Assembly: GCA_039090855.1 (NCBI GenBank)
Contig: CM077011.1
Coordinates: 17,919,001 to 17,983,000 of the forward strand
DNA length: 64,000 bases
Origin: Macrothele yani
Lineage: Eukaryota; Arthropoda; Arachnida; Araneae; Macrothelidae
Direction: 5' to 3'
The notes under the pieces are model-generated. The model saw only the letters and a program-made list of their open reading frames with translations. It searched no databases and was not told the DNA's origin. Position numbers and translations under genes: made by a program. Positions within the stretch are counted from its first letter, which is position 1, and each line of letters begins with the position of its first letter. Of the stretch, positions 31,919 through 42,824 are shown one piece after another.

Positions 31919-32880
31919 CATGGATAAAAGCAGAGATTTTTCAGATTTGCAAAAAGGGAATGATTATCGGCTTTCGGGCTAAGGGTGTCAGTATTTCTGA
32001 AACACCGTAGTTTGTGAACTGTTCGCGTGCTGCTGTGGATAAAATGTCGCGCAATTGGAGAAATAGCACCATTCCTAGTAAACGACGTCGAAACTGCGGA
32101 ACACCACGTGCCACTGATGTGAGAGGTGAATGTCGGCTTTGAAGGAGCGTGAGGGCCGATCGACACACTACAGTGGAGCAACTCACTGGCTAAATGAACC
32201 ACGGGGCTACCGCTGATGCAAACACTGCTTCATATGGGACTCCGATGCAGACGGATGGTCACTGCATTGGCAGAAAAGGCTTACATTTGCCCGACAGTAT
32301 CGGAATTGGACCTCCGCTGTTTGGCAAAGGATTGCCTTATCCGAAGAGTCACGTTTCCTGCTTTATCGAACGGACGGATGTTGGCGTATAAAGCGAGAAA
32401 CATTGGGGAACAAACACTCTTTAACCATTGCTGGAAGAACACAAGCTGGTGGGGCAATGCTATGGTCTGGGGAATGCTTTTGTGGCATTCCCTGGGTCGA
32501 CTCATACCTGTGGAAGGCACTATGGACCTAATTCGTTATGAATCCATCCTTGCAGACCACGTACACCCATAAATGCTGATTGTCTTTCCTGGGGCGGATG
32601 GGACCTTCCAGCACGACAATGCGACGTGTCGATGAAGACTTCAAAGTACTTCCCGGGTACCCTAATTCTTCAGACGTGAACCCAATTACGCATCTGTGCA
32701 ACCACCTCAGTCGTGTTGTTCGCTCTATGAATCCTCCACCACGCACCCTTTAGTAGCTGTCGGATGCACAACATTCAGCATGACTCCACATACCTGGGAA
32801 CACCTTTCATCACGTTATTGAGTCACTCCCAGCTCATCTAGCTGCTGTCCGCGCTGCACATTGCGGTTACTTAGGATGTT
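31919..32880 (+). pseudogene. Tc1 transposase, decayed
   Basis: Starts at ATGGATAAAAGC; the next codons, after a frame change, give FAKREMIIGFRAKGVSISET and FVNCSRAAVDKMSRNWRN (helix-turn-helix), then KRRRNCGTPRATDVRGECRL. The first catalytic block reads RIALSEESRFLLYRTDGCW, with glutamate in place of aspartate; the second reads TFQHDNATC with aspartate kept. The last block reads DVNPITHLCNHLSRVV, where threonine replaces the catalytic glutamate. The C-terminus ends HVIESLPAHLAAVRAAHCG. Same type as the copy at 12.1 kb. Terminal repeats not found. Confidence 0.8.
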
Positions 32881-32884
32881 AGCT

Positions 32885-33250
32885 GGTGGTCGCAATAATG
32901 TGACTCGACCGTGGATGTATGGCTACTAAGCCTTAAATGTCTGTTCTACAAATGGGGTTACCAGAAAGAACTTGATTACGCCAGATGTTGTCTGATCAAG
33001 AGAGACTTCAAAAACCATCAGTGGTAAACTCAGCCACCAAAGCATTTCAAAACCTAACCATAAATCCGCTTTTACTCCGACCATACCATGGTCACCCCCA
33101 AATATGACAGTTCTTCTTTTCATCACTGAAATTTGCTTCATAATCGCTAAAATCCGTAAGTCATCAAATTTCAAAATAATTTTCATCCTATATAGTAATG
33201 ATTATATTTGCTCTACACAAAAGGACCCAATTTCTGCAAACATTCTAGGG
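32885..33250. other. Unassigned; open frame on the minus strand
   Basis: A frame of 86 codons (33186-32926) ends in FVEQTFKA and has a hydrophobic stretch (ADLWLGFEMLWWLSLPLMVF). I do not recognise it, and no neighbouring element claims it. Confidence 0.3.
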
Positions 33251-33254
33251 GAAT

Positions 33255-33890
33255 ATATCGCATCTAGTGTCACTGTCGTACATAGTTCACACACGAAGAT
33301 CCATGACATTTAGGTTGAAAGAACATCAGTCCTATGTTAAAACGTGTGAGCTCAAGGAGGTTATATTACTGGAGACACCACTCCTATCCAAGCAGCATTG
33401 GCCGCCATAAGTCACAGTCTGTGCTGCAAATGACGTCATGAGCAGGCACGACGCAGCCGCAGAAGAGAAACTGCTTGGAAACCAATGGAACAAAAGCTTC
33501 TAAGCGTATAACCAGATAAAATGAGTAATTCAATAATATTTATCAATGATACACAAGCTTACTGTTTCATCAACTGTATAATTTAGTTCATTTTTGCCTG
33601 CTTGTGACGTCACACCACAGATTAGCTGTGACCTATGGCGGCAGAGCCAGTGATGTCTCGAGTAATATAACCTCCTTGTGTTAGCTGAGTAAATCTTCCA
33701 TAACCCATTATTGTTGGGAGAATCACCACCATTTTCTGTTTGATGACGCGAAATTGTTAGAAAGACTTAGATCAGAAGGCTTTTACTTGTTTCGAAACCG
33801 TCCTTCCCTGCTGAATGATTCATCTACATCGCTATGCATCTCGAGCGCTTGGAAAGCGCTCGTTAGTCTTAAGGATGCTTGACCAGGGTT
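33255..33890 (+). mobile_element. Penelope-like GIY-YIG fragment, split by a MITE
   Basis: Before the MITE the frame reads SLSYIVHTRRSMTFRLKEHQ and SYVKTCEL, which aligns with SYIGQTQRALSFRLKEHKIY of the copy at 3.1 kb. After the MITE it reads SKSSITHYCWENHHHFLFDD and AKLLERLRSEGFYLFRN, corresponding to KKSSIAQHCHESNHKYLF. So one domain is cut in two by the insertion. The glycine of YIG is valine here. No reverse transcriptase seen upstream. Confidence 0.75.
33353..33677. mobile_element. MITE with inverted ends inside a Penelope-like fragment
   Basis: Left end CAAGGAGGTTATATTACT (33353-33370); right end AGTAATATAACCTCCTTG (33661-33678) is its reverse complement, with further pairing (GAGACAYCA, CCGCCATA). 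Flanks GTGTGAGCT (33344-33352) and GTGTTAGCT (33678-33686) form a 9-bp target duplication with one mismatch. Length 325 bp, no coding capacity. A duplication of 8-9 bp suggests a hAT or Mutator-like mobiliser; which one is open. Confidence 0.8.
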
Positions 33891-34609
33891 CCATGCGAAA
33901 CTATAATAGATGTTAAGTTATAAATAATAGCATTCAAAAACGTGGTATCTTTACATTGAAAAGTGTGTTAATGAAATGTCTGTAATTCATGATTTTAAAT
34001 AACAATTAATTTTCACCTCATTGTCAAATTTCTCGGATTGTTGTGCGGCTATCTTCCATTATTACACCTTCTCCGTCATTTCAACACAGCTACAGTATTG
34101 GATTGGATAGAAAGTAATGTCTGGAAAGGCGAGGTAACAGAAAAGTGCTAATTAGTATAGAGACAAGTGCAAATCAGTCCAAAATGTAGTCGCCATAGTT
34201 TGTCACGATCTACTCACATCGTCTAGAGAGCTATTGGATACCATCCCTGTAGAAGTGTGGCTACGTGGAAGCAAAGAAATACCATTGAACGCAAAGAAAA
34301 TGATTGACTAATGCTCATTTTGTTAGTGGAAGCTTTATGAATTTGTCCTGTTTCTAAGAAATTCAAGAGAAAGACCACGATTTTCATTGTGAGGAATAAT
34401 TTTTTTCGGATATTTTTATGAACTTAGTACCTGTTTAACAACTTTTTTTAAATACAATGCGTGTAAAATTGTTGGAAGAGGGCAGAGAAACGTTTGTGAC
34501 AAATCTTTCCGCGAAGCGAGCTTCTGTCATGATGATGGGGAAAAAATCTGCTGAAGGAACATAAATGTAGTCTGTGATGGAAAGTGATAAAACTTGCTTT
34601 CTCAAATAA
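33891..34609. other. No feature recognised
   Basis: AT-rich, no coding motif or repeat recognised. Confidence 0.4.
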
Positions 34610-34650
34610 TACAGGGTGCCCAGTAAAGTACTTTCTCAGCCCCGTAACTT

Positions 34651-34869
34651 GTTTTTTTTTTTTTTTTAAGTTTAACGACCACCGTGAGCAACTCAATGGG
34701 CTATAAGCAGTCGCCCGTCCCTAATTTAGGGTCACTGGTTCCAGGGAAGGGAGAGAACCAGTGCCGTAAGACAAACACAACATCCATGCCTCACCGGGAT
34801 TTGAACCCGGACCCCTTACGGACGAATGATCAGAGGCCATCGCTTAGACCACTGCGCCACCGGGGCGGC
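34651..34869 (-). mobile_element. SINE family A inside the left inverted arm
   Basis: CCCCGTAACTT occurs at 34640-34650 and 34870-34880, an 11-bp target-site duplication. The minus strand reads GCCGCCCCGGTGGCGCAGTG, the B box and the tail ending in poly(A) (seen as a T run at 34652-34667). The insertion is younger than the inverted-repeat element, because it interrupts one arm. Confidence 0.9.
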
Positions 34870-35174
34870 CCCCGTAACTTTCAAACGCCGACAGCTATAG
34901 CCATAAACACGGTGTCTAGGAATAGTAAAGTGGCTATGCGCTATTCGACGAGACACCGCCTCCTAGCGGCAAAGTCAGGAATTAGCTTGCCAATCTCGAA
35001 AACTATACAAGATACTGGAAAATAGTCAATTACAAAGTTGTAGAGCAACATCGATTTAGTACGAAAAGACACCTTGCGCACATGAATGCTAAGAATAGAT
35101 CGCGTACAACGCTCGTTTGTTTGTTCGCGATGTCGAACACTGTTACGTCACGAAACGCGTCAGAAAGGAGCAAT

Positions 35175-35560
35175 TAGTTGTCACTAGGCACATTTACCGT
35201 CGGTGCTCAATGTGCTCTCAGTCAGCCACAATACACATTTGGACTCTAGATTGAATCTCACGCTGCACATTTTGCAGCATGTCAGGTGACACGCTGGAAC
35301 AGGCATCAGTTATACGGAGTCGAAGGTCCTGCAACGTTGTGGGAGGGGTCTGATACACCTGCTCTTTGAGGTAGCCCCACAGGAAGAAGTCCAATTGGGT
35401 GAGGTCCGGTGAGCGTGCAGGCCACTCTACGCAACCACCATAGCCGATGATTTGATGCTCGAATGTATCGGCCAGGTACCTTCTTACGTTTCCTGGCTGG
35501 TGCGCAGGGGCACCGTCATGTTGGAACCAAACATTCCGCTGTTGATTCGGGCTAATGCTT
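35175..35560 (-). pseudogene. mariner-like transposase C-terminal part
   Basis: Minus strand: VWFQHDGAPAHQPGNVRRYL (second aspartate), GYGGCVEWPARSPDLTQLDF and FLWGYLKEQVYQTPPTTLQD (third aspartate region), RLRITDACSSVSPDMLQNVQ and REIQSRVQMCIVAD. Mostly a single open frame. The DNA-binding domain and first aspartate are absent, so the element depends on a transposase from elsewhere, if any. Same type as 30650-31160 (WPxRSPDLTPxDFFLWG block). Confidence 0.8.
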
Positions 35561-35905
35561 TGCGGAAGGCGATATTACCTCCTTTCTCATGCGTTTCGTG
35601 ACGTAACAGTGTTCGACATCGCGAACAAATTGTACGTGTTCTATTATTAGCATTCATATGCACAAGGTGTCTTTTCGTACTAAATCGATGCTGCTCTACA
35701 AATTTGTAATTGACTGTTTTTCGTATCTCGTACAGTTTTCGAGATCGGCACGCTAACTCCTGACTTTGTCGCCAGGAGGCACTGTAAGCGGTCTCGTCAA
35801 ATAGCGCATAGCCACTTTACTATACCTAGACACCGTTTTTATGGCTATATCTGTCGGCTTTCGAAGATTACGGTGCTGAGAAAGGACTTTACTGGGCACC
35901 CTGTA

Positions 35906-38900
35906 TATTTCATAGCTAAATTATGAGCTACGAAACAAATACTCATTTATAACTTTCAAATTTCTATGCAGAAGCTTATTATCTATGAATAATTCTTTCT
36001 CTTGATTAGGAAATTTAAAAGTAATACCAGATGCACTAAGCAATAAAATGGTAAAATTGAAAGGTCCTGTTTCAATTATTTCCAAAAATGACTAGGAAAC
36101 TAATAGCACTTTGTGTATGAAATCAGAAAGAGTCATTTGAATGTGTAGCTCGTAATCTTATGTACAGAACTTTTGCTACGCACACAAGTTTCTTTATGGC
36201 ACCATTCTGTATATTGGGCATTGTCTGCAATCGACATGGCATATTGGAAGGAAACGTACGTTTGCTTATGCATTCGATTTCTCAGCTAAAACATTTAGTG
36301 TATATTCCTGAATTCACAATTACATAACTGTTGCCTACAGTGTCGTTTACAGTTGTTTTTCCTTCTGTTATAATGATGACCCAATGACAAGTTCTTTTCC
36401 CCTGTTGAGAAATACTTTAAAATCGCATGTCTCGTAAAGTAATGCTAAGGCAGGGAATGGACAAAATTATTACCATATCGCAGAGCTTAGACCTATGCAA
36501 AAATTTTATATTTTATTTTCTGTTTTGAAAGTACCACAAGCAATTTTAAGAACATATTAAAAGTGAGATGAAACTAGGATAACGGCAAAAGAAAATGCAC
36601 TTTCGTAGGCCATTTGAAGAGAAGAAATTCTGAAACTGTAGCTTTTATAGATAATACAAAGTAAATTCGGAAGTAATACTTGTGTGTGTTTGTGTGTGTG
36701 CCTTTGGTGTCATAGTGGCATAGTAAGAACTTTCAGTTGTCGACAATATTTTATATCCTAGTTAATTAAATTTCGCTACCATTCGTTTCGGAATTCGCTG
36801 GACTTTTATTCTTATTATTGCTAGTTACGTCACTTGATTGATGTTCATTTCGTTTACATTAATCAAATTCACTGTTTCTTCACATTTTTACCTCTGTCTG
36901 TTAAAACTTTTCTCTCATTTCTAATTCTGTAATGCATTCTGTCTCTCCCTTGTTCCTATTTAGAATTTCATATTTGCCCCTTTCGGAATACCCTGCTGAT
37001 GTTACCTGCAAATGTTTTATTACTTGCTGTTTCTTAATTGTTCTAACTACATTTTTATTGTTCCTCTGACTCTCGATTCTAACTCTTTACGTCCTCATCT
37101 CAAAGGGTGTTTTAGGTTTCTACTCACAGCAGTTTCACTTTAAAATATTTTACTTTCTCTCTCTTAGACTTCCGAGACCAATTCTCCCTCACTGTGTCTG
37201 ATTTAGATATACCGTTTCTTTCTAAATTTGAAATACCGTCTCCTTTTCTTGAAAGGTTTCTCTGTTTTCGTATTCTTGGTACTTTTCTATCTATTATCAT
37301 GTAGCGTTTTCTTACTCTTCGCATTCACACCCCTTTTACTTCTTATTTTTTTGTCTAAATCTTTCTTCATTTTCTCTCATGAGTTCTCGATCCTTTTTTT
37401 ATTCGTATTTAAATATTTATCACTTCTCTCTCTCTCCCTCTTTGATTCCCAGCTTTGCGAGTTTAAATATAAATCTCTTGTCCCATCTCTTTTTTCGCGT
37501 TTCTTTTTCTACCACCCTGCGATTTCGTTGACTTCCTAACCTTTCGCCTCTTGAGACATTTCCCTTTGTCTTACTAACATAAAGTACATACTTTATCTCA
37601 TTATTGCACTTGGAGGTTCTTATCTTTCACACTCTTTATTTACATATGTGCATACAAACTGTGTGTGATTATGTTCTACACTTAATTTTCTCTCTTTGAC
37701 CCAAAATATATTTTCGTTCTTTGCTTTCCCAGACTGCTGATATTTTTCTAAGTTTAATTACCGTTTCTATCTCGTGAACACTCGATGCATTTCCCCATTG
37801 TTCTAAAATAAAATACCGATTTGATATCTCTCTATCTATTCCTTATCCCAATTTTCTTTTTTGTCTCTTTTCAGTTTTTCTAGCATGCATCTAGTCTTGA
37901 TCACTTTTTTTTTAACATTGTCACCATCATTCGTCCTTTCTCTCTTTATTTGTTTCTCTGCCCAACAGCTTCGAGAATTTTTTTCTTTCCCGTGCTCCCC
38001 TCTGTGTCCCTGAGGCGTAGATACGCCATTTCTCGTTTTACCTTCTTTCCCACTTTCACTTTCTTCTGCTTCCCTAGATGCAAATACTATGACCTTCTGC
38101 TCAACATACTGTAAATTAAGTTTTCGCATCCGCGCAAACATAATTCCGTTTAAAAGGCAAAACATTTGAACCAAGCTGCGTGTGCACATAATTCTTCAAG
38201 CCTTTGTGTATTCACCTCAGAAGGAATTTTGTTTCGCTCGCTCATGCAGAAATATTAAATGGCACTTACTTGGTCCGCTGCCTAAGAACAGGACGGTACA
38301 GAAGGGTACAACTACGAGAACAACAGCTGCGTAAAAGCAAATCGGTTGCGGTCTCTGTAACATTCTCATGTTCATAGATCCCCGGATGCTTCACCAGAAG
38401 GCACACACAGGCACTTATTCGACGAACACGTGTGTTCCCTGAGACCAGGCAGGAGATGCTGAGGATCAAAACCGGATTCTCCGACTTGGCATCGATCTCT
38501 CTGTCGGAGGTACGAGTGGACTGTAGACCGTTTGCATCGTCACTGATGTAGCTTCAGTCGCTCGAGAGAAAGACCCCACAATTCATCGTCCAGAGGTCGC
38601 TGCGTGCGTGGGTCAGACTCTGCATCAAGATTGGGAGTGGGGGGTCCTGAACAACAGAGGTCACTTCCCGTCTGCGGAAACTTGCAACGGATTAATTTTC
38701 TTTGCTCGAGGGGAGATAACGCAGCTCACCATTTGTTACCATTATCCTGCACGAATGCTCGCCATGCTGAACTTAAGCCGCTAAGTGATGGAAAGGAAGA
38801 TGAATATATTGGTGAATGAAGGAAATTTTCGAAGGATACTTCTGAAAGATATTTTGAAATCGCCGGAATATTGCTGCTGACGCAGTGGTTTTTCTCATAA

Positions 38901-39060
38901 AGCACATTTTATGACGAAGCGTATCAAGCTTGATACATTTTTATACGACGAAGTAAAAAAAAACTAAAGTTCCACCTTTTTTATTTATTCCGTTTTACTA
39001 CATTACTAAATCAGAATGGGAAGAAGTATTGACAAAGTTTCATATGCATTGCGTAAATTA
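35906..39060. other. No gene recognised; long pyrimidine-rich stretch
   Basis: Over 3 kb without a mobile-element motif, the longest quiet stretch in the window. 37150-37960 is pyrimidine-rich on the plus strand, which produces open frames such as 37836-38189 (-, 117 codons, lysine and glutamate rich) that I do not trust as genes. A short TG run lies near 36690. A host exon or intron could be hidden here, but I have no evidence for one. Confidence 0.45.
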
Positions 39061-39240
39061 TGCCGCCTTGCTGGTTGAGTGGTATAAGCGTAGGTATCGT
39101 ACCTGAGTTCGAGAAGCGCCACAGTTAGAGTCTCGAATGAGACATAGATAGGGTGTTAGTCTTAAGGTGCGCTGGCTTTCTTCCGTATTTGGAAAAAGGG
39201 GCTTTAAATATGCTTCTAGCTCCCAGAAAACGTGGCGTGA
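39061..39240 (+). mobile_element. tRNA-like SINE, diverged
   Basis: GCCGCCTTGCTGGTTGAGTG continues GTATAAGCGTAGG (A-box-like), and AGAGTCTCGAATGAG resembles a B box. No clear tail. It may be a distant relative of family A. Confidence 0.45.
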
Positions 39241-39245
39241 CTTTT

Positions 39246-39415
39246 TTTATTTGATTTGATTGCGCGGTTTAACGACCGCCGTGAGTAACTCAATGGGCGA
39301 TATGCAGTCGCCCATCCCTAATTTAGGGCCACTGCTTCCAGGGAAGAGCGAGAACCAGTGCAGTAAGACAAACACAACATCCATGTTTCACCGGGGATTC
39401 GAACCCGAATCAGAG
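39246..39415 (-). mobile_element. SINE family A, head truncated
   Basis: Minus strand carries the tail (GTTAAACCGCGCAATCAAAT), body (GGGATGGGCGACTGCATATC) and B box (GGGTTCGAATCCCCGG). The copy stops at about 39415 before the A box, where unrelated sequence begins. Confidence 0.75.
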
Positions 39416-39481
39416 TTGGAAACGGGTCAAGCATTTTGGACCCGGACTCGACCCGAAAAATTCTGCTTTGAATTATAATAC

Positions 39482-39560
<79 letters not shown>

Positions 39561-39727
39561 CACATGGGAGATGGGTGGATGAAATTCGTAAATATGCGGG
39601 AGTGACATGGAGGAGACTGGCACAAGACAGACCGTTGTGGAAGAAACTTGGGGAGACCTTCGTCCAACAGTGGATTGATAATGGTTGACAATGATGATGA
39701 TGATGATGATATATATATATATATATA
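39482..39727. repeat. Microsatellite cluster around an RTE end
   Basis: A CT run (39482-39529) is followed by a TA run (to 39556), a 155-bp RTE 3' fragment, a GAT run (about 39691-39711) and another TA run to 39727. Confidence 0.9.
39557..39711 (+). mobile_element. RTE LINE 3' end fragment
   Basis: Encodes PHGRWVDEIRKYAGVTWRRL, AQDRPLWKKLGETFVQQW and IDNG with its stop, then the ATG/GAT tail. This is the very end of the RTE found at 7568-9577 and is over 90 percent alike by eye. It is embedded between TA repeats, so the target was probably a TA microsatellite. Confidence 0.85.
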
Positions 39728-39742
39728 AACAGTACATACATA

Positions 39743-40010
39743 CACTATACTGACAACAGTCACCGGACACCTAGAAGAAAAACACAACATAGCATTTATT
39801 GACATATATTAGTACGGTGTCGGTCCACCATCGGCAATAATGCATGCACTGACCCTTCGAGACATGCTGTCGACAAGGTTTCGGAACACAGCAATAGGTA
39901 TGCGCTTCCATTTAGTACATAATACAGCCACTAACTAGTAGTAGGTATGAGTTTCAATTCAGTACATAATACTGCCGCTAAGTAGTAGTAGGTATACAGC
40001 GTTCATTCAG
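39743..40010 (-). mobile_element. Tc1 family 1, 3' end fragment
   Basis: After TA (39741-39742) comes CACTATACTGACAACAGTCA, the family 1 terminal repeat, then sequence matching the 3' end of the element at 15390-16639, including the last codons of the transposase read on the minus strand. From about 39905 a segment with AGTACATAATAC and TAGTAGTAGGTAT is present two times in tandem. The rest of the element is missing. Confidence 0.78.
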
Positions 40011-40045
40011 AGTTGAACCCTGCAAGGTCTTTAGATATATCTCAT

Positions 40046-41273
40046 GGTACCCTGGCCATGGTTTCCTCCTGTTTCGCCTATTCTTGATTGGCCTATTCTT
40101 CGTACGTTGAAAATTAATAGGTTCCGCCATTTTAGGCGAGGAAATAATTCTTGAATCGCCTATTCTTGTCTGGCCTACAACTTTCACCTGCTAGAAGGGA
40201 GAGATTCACTGGGAACAAATTTCTTGATTAGCATATTCTTGTTTGGCCTATTCTTCGTGCGTCGAAAGTTAATGGGTTCCGCCATTTTAGGCGAGGAAAG
40301 AATTCTTGATTCGCCTATTCTTCTCTGGCCTAAAACTTTCCTCTGCTAAAGGGGAGGGACTCACCTGGAGCAAACTTCTTGATTCGCTAAGTCGAAAGTT
40401 AATGAGGCGAGAAAATGCTATTACATTATTTCGCTTAAGCTTTGACGGAGTGATTTAAAATAAAAGATACACCTTTACCTCTCGTTAATAATTTTTTTCC
40501 CGTGAAAAAAAAAGCTAGTTTTATCACTAGGGTTTGAAACTAGTTTGATTTCTTCAATCGGAAAAAAAAGCCAAGTAAAAATCAAAATTGTGCAAAACAT
40601 TTATAATTCAAAAAAAGGGAAGGTGGATTTTATTACATTATTTCGCATAAGCTTTGACGGAGTGATTTAAAAAAAGATTCATCTTTACCTCCCGTGGTTG
40701 TTTTTTTAATCAAAACACTAAATCTTTCGTGCGTTAATGTAGGAGATATCAAATGATGAGTAAAAAGTAAAAAACAGAAGGTAGTCCTCATAGTTAGTCG
40801 TCAGCGTGATTAAGGTATTAAAGTGTCGTCCAATCAAAATCGAGAGAAACTATATTGATTGTTTGGGGAGGGATTGTGTGTGTGAAAGGCAGAGTTCAAG
40901 AAAGCGCTGATAATGAAAAGGTAAAGAAAAATAAAGGGTAGAGGGATGTTGATGCGGGGTCCGGATTAAATTCAAGCGGACACTGGCCCACTCGGATATT
41001 TGCCCATCGGACAGTTGCCTACTCGGACACCTGCCCACTATGGATGATTTGTATATAATACGTAAAGTCGGAGGACGCTTCCGGTCTAGTCTAGTAAAAC
41101 TGATCACATAAATATTTTCCGACCATATAAAAATTGCACTTTGTTTTACAAATGTTAAATTTAAGGGGTTACCCCCAAACCTAACCTAATATATATATTA
41201 CCTTTGTTATGGGTTCAAAAAGCTCAAACTTAAATCACAAGACAACGCTATCAATAGGCGAACAACGCACTTA
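40046..41273 (+). repeat. Left arm of a 10.5-kb inverted-repeat structure
   Basis: This arm is the inverted copy of 49274-50590. It holds several copies of GATTCGCCTATTCTTG and TTAGGCGAGGAA, then AAAACTAGTTTGATTT-like sequence, a GCCCACTCGGACA minisatellite with three to four units, and the inner end AACCTAACCTAATATATATA to GCACTTAAA. Diverged copies, with small insertions in either arm. Confidence 0.75.
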
Positions 41274-42557
41274 AATGGGCTCAAAATTATATCATCTACT
41301 CGATGGGCTGCCATCGAACAGATGAAACAAGTCTATTCTATGGGTTACCGTAGTTGCTGGTGGTGATTTCTGTACACCGGGATTTGTCATTTTATATAGT
41401 ATTATGCATGCGAATAATAGGAGTTTTATAGGAGCCGGGAGCAGGGAGAAAGTAGAATAGTAGAAGTCTGTTTTTTATACTCTAGAGGTCAATTAAACTG
41501 AACTTGTTTTCACGTCGGGAAGGAAAATTTCGATGCCGCGATGCAGTCAAATGATTCCCCCCATAGAATTTCATACCAGCTGTTTTTATTTTTTAGTTCA
41601 GAGAACTGGTAATCAATAAATTCCAATTTATTACTGATCGTATAGTATTCCAGGAGCCCAAGGAAAATGCCTTGCTTTGAGCGTAGTGGCAGGTTTGACT
41701 GGGCAGACGTATAATGACCGATGTTGATGGAGATCGGAATCATATTTGTTTGTGAGCTACTAATTTGTAACATAAACCACCTCCATTATGAATAAAAAAA
41801 TTCTTTCAAAATCGGAATTTTTTTACTGAAGTTATAGCACAAAAGTGCTGGCGAACAAATCCCACGCATTTGCACTAGTTCTAAGTACCGATTTAGAACA
41901 TTTTCAACAGAAAGGATCCACAATTGTTTCGAAAGTACATACTAAATTTCGCCGCAATCGAACTATTTCTTCGCAAGTTATCACTCAGAAGGTCAGAGAA
42001 CTATGCCACCGCTCTTGGTTGAATGGGGTAATCATAGTCCACGGGTAGTGGGAGTTTTCGGAACCGGCTACCCTGGGCATAGTTTTCGCAGGATATTTCG
42101 TTTCATCTACCTAAACATTGATGTTGTTCTTTTACTTCTTTTACAAAGTCGTCCCTGCAAGCATTTCTTCCCCTCCCCCATCTCTGGGGCCCGTTTGCCC
42201 TCATGCGAAATTTTAAAATCATAACTCAAGATATAGTGAGTCGCAAAGCTTCTACGTAGACCTTGTGCTTCTACATAGACCTAGATTTAGTCAGTCGTAA
42301 ACATAGACCTTATGGCATGATGTTATATACGCATTTATATCCCTAGGAAAACACAGATTTTGGTTTTGTTCTACTAGGGAAGTCCCCACACTTTAACAAG
42401 ATCTCGGAACGAAACGCAATTTGCCATTTATGCAATATGCATACCACCCCGTAACGTCGCAGACTCGAAGGGTACCAATCTCCCGGGGTATCTATGGTAT
42501 GAGTAGATTTCCTTGGAAATCCATTTTATTTTCCCAAACAGAGCCGGTATATGAGGT
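41274..42557. other. Interior of the inverted-repeat structure, left of the LINE
   Basis: No clear coding region. Read on the minus strand, sequence next to the LINE could continue the Penelope-like frame that ends at 48454 on the other side (DLIYRLCLGK), which is weak. Confidence 0.35.
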
Positions 42558-42824
42558 CCAAGTGGAGGTTGGTTGGTTGGTTGGTTGATTTTTATGGCGC
42601 AAGGGCCATGGTTGGCCAAAGAGCGCCAGAAACAAGACAAACAAATAGTATTAAAAATGTGGTAAAAAGCTTAAAATATGACTGATCATGTAAAACTGAA
42701 AAATGAGAACGATGGAAGGGCTAAAAAAGAAAATGGAACAAACAGTATTAAAAACATGATACAATGATTAAAATCTAGCTGATTCATTAAAACTGAAAAA
42801 TGAGGATGATGATAAGGCTAAAAT

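Larger units (their letters stand above)
34612..35903 (-). mobile_element. mariner-like element with about 325-bp inverted repeats
   Basis: Starts CAGGGTGCCCAGTAAAGT and ends with the reverse complement, flanked by TA at 34610-34611 and 35904-35905. The arms run 34612-35168 (with a SINE and its duplicated site included) and 35580-35903, pairing over about 325 bp. The 411 bp between them encodes only the C-terminal part of a transposase on the minus strand. This is a non-autonomous derivative with very long inverted repeats. Confidence 0.88.

Noticed and set aside
37836..38189. 117-codon lysine and glutamate rich frame as a host exon
   Set aside because: It arises from a pyrimidine-rich stretch on the other strand; no domain, splice context or neighbour supports it.
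39482..39770. 150-codon minus-strand frame as a protein
   Set aside because: It is built from TA and CT microsatellites and the reverse strand of an RTE end.
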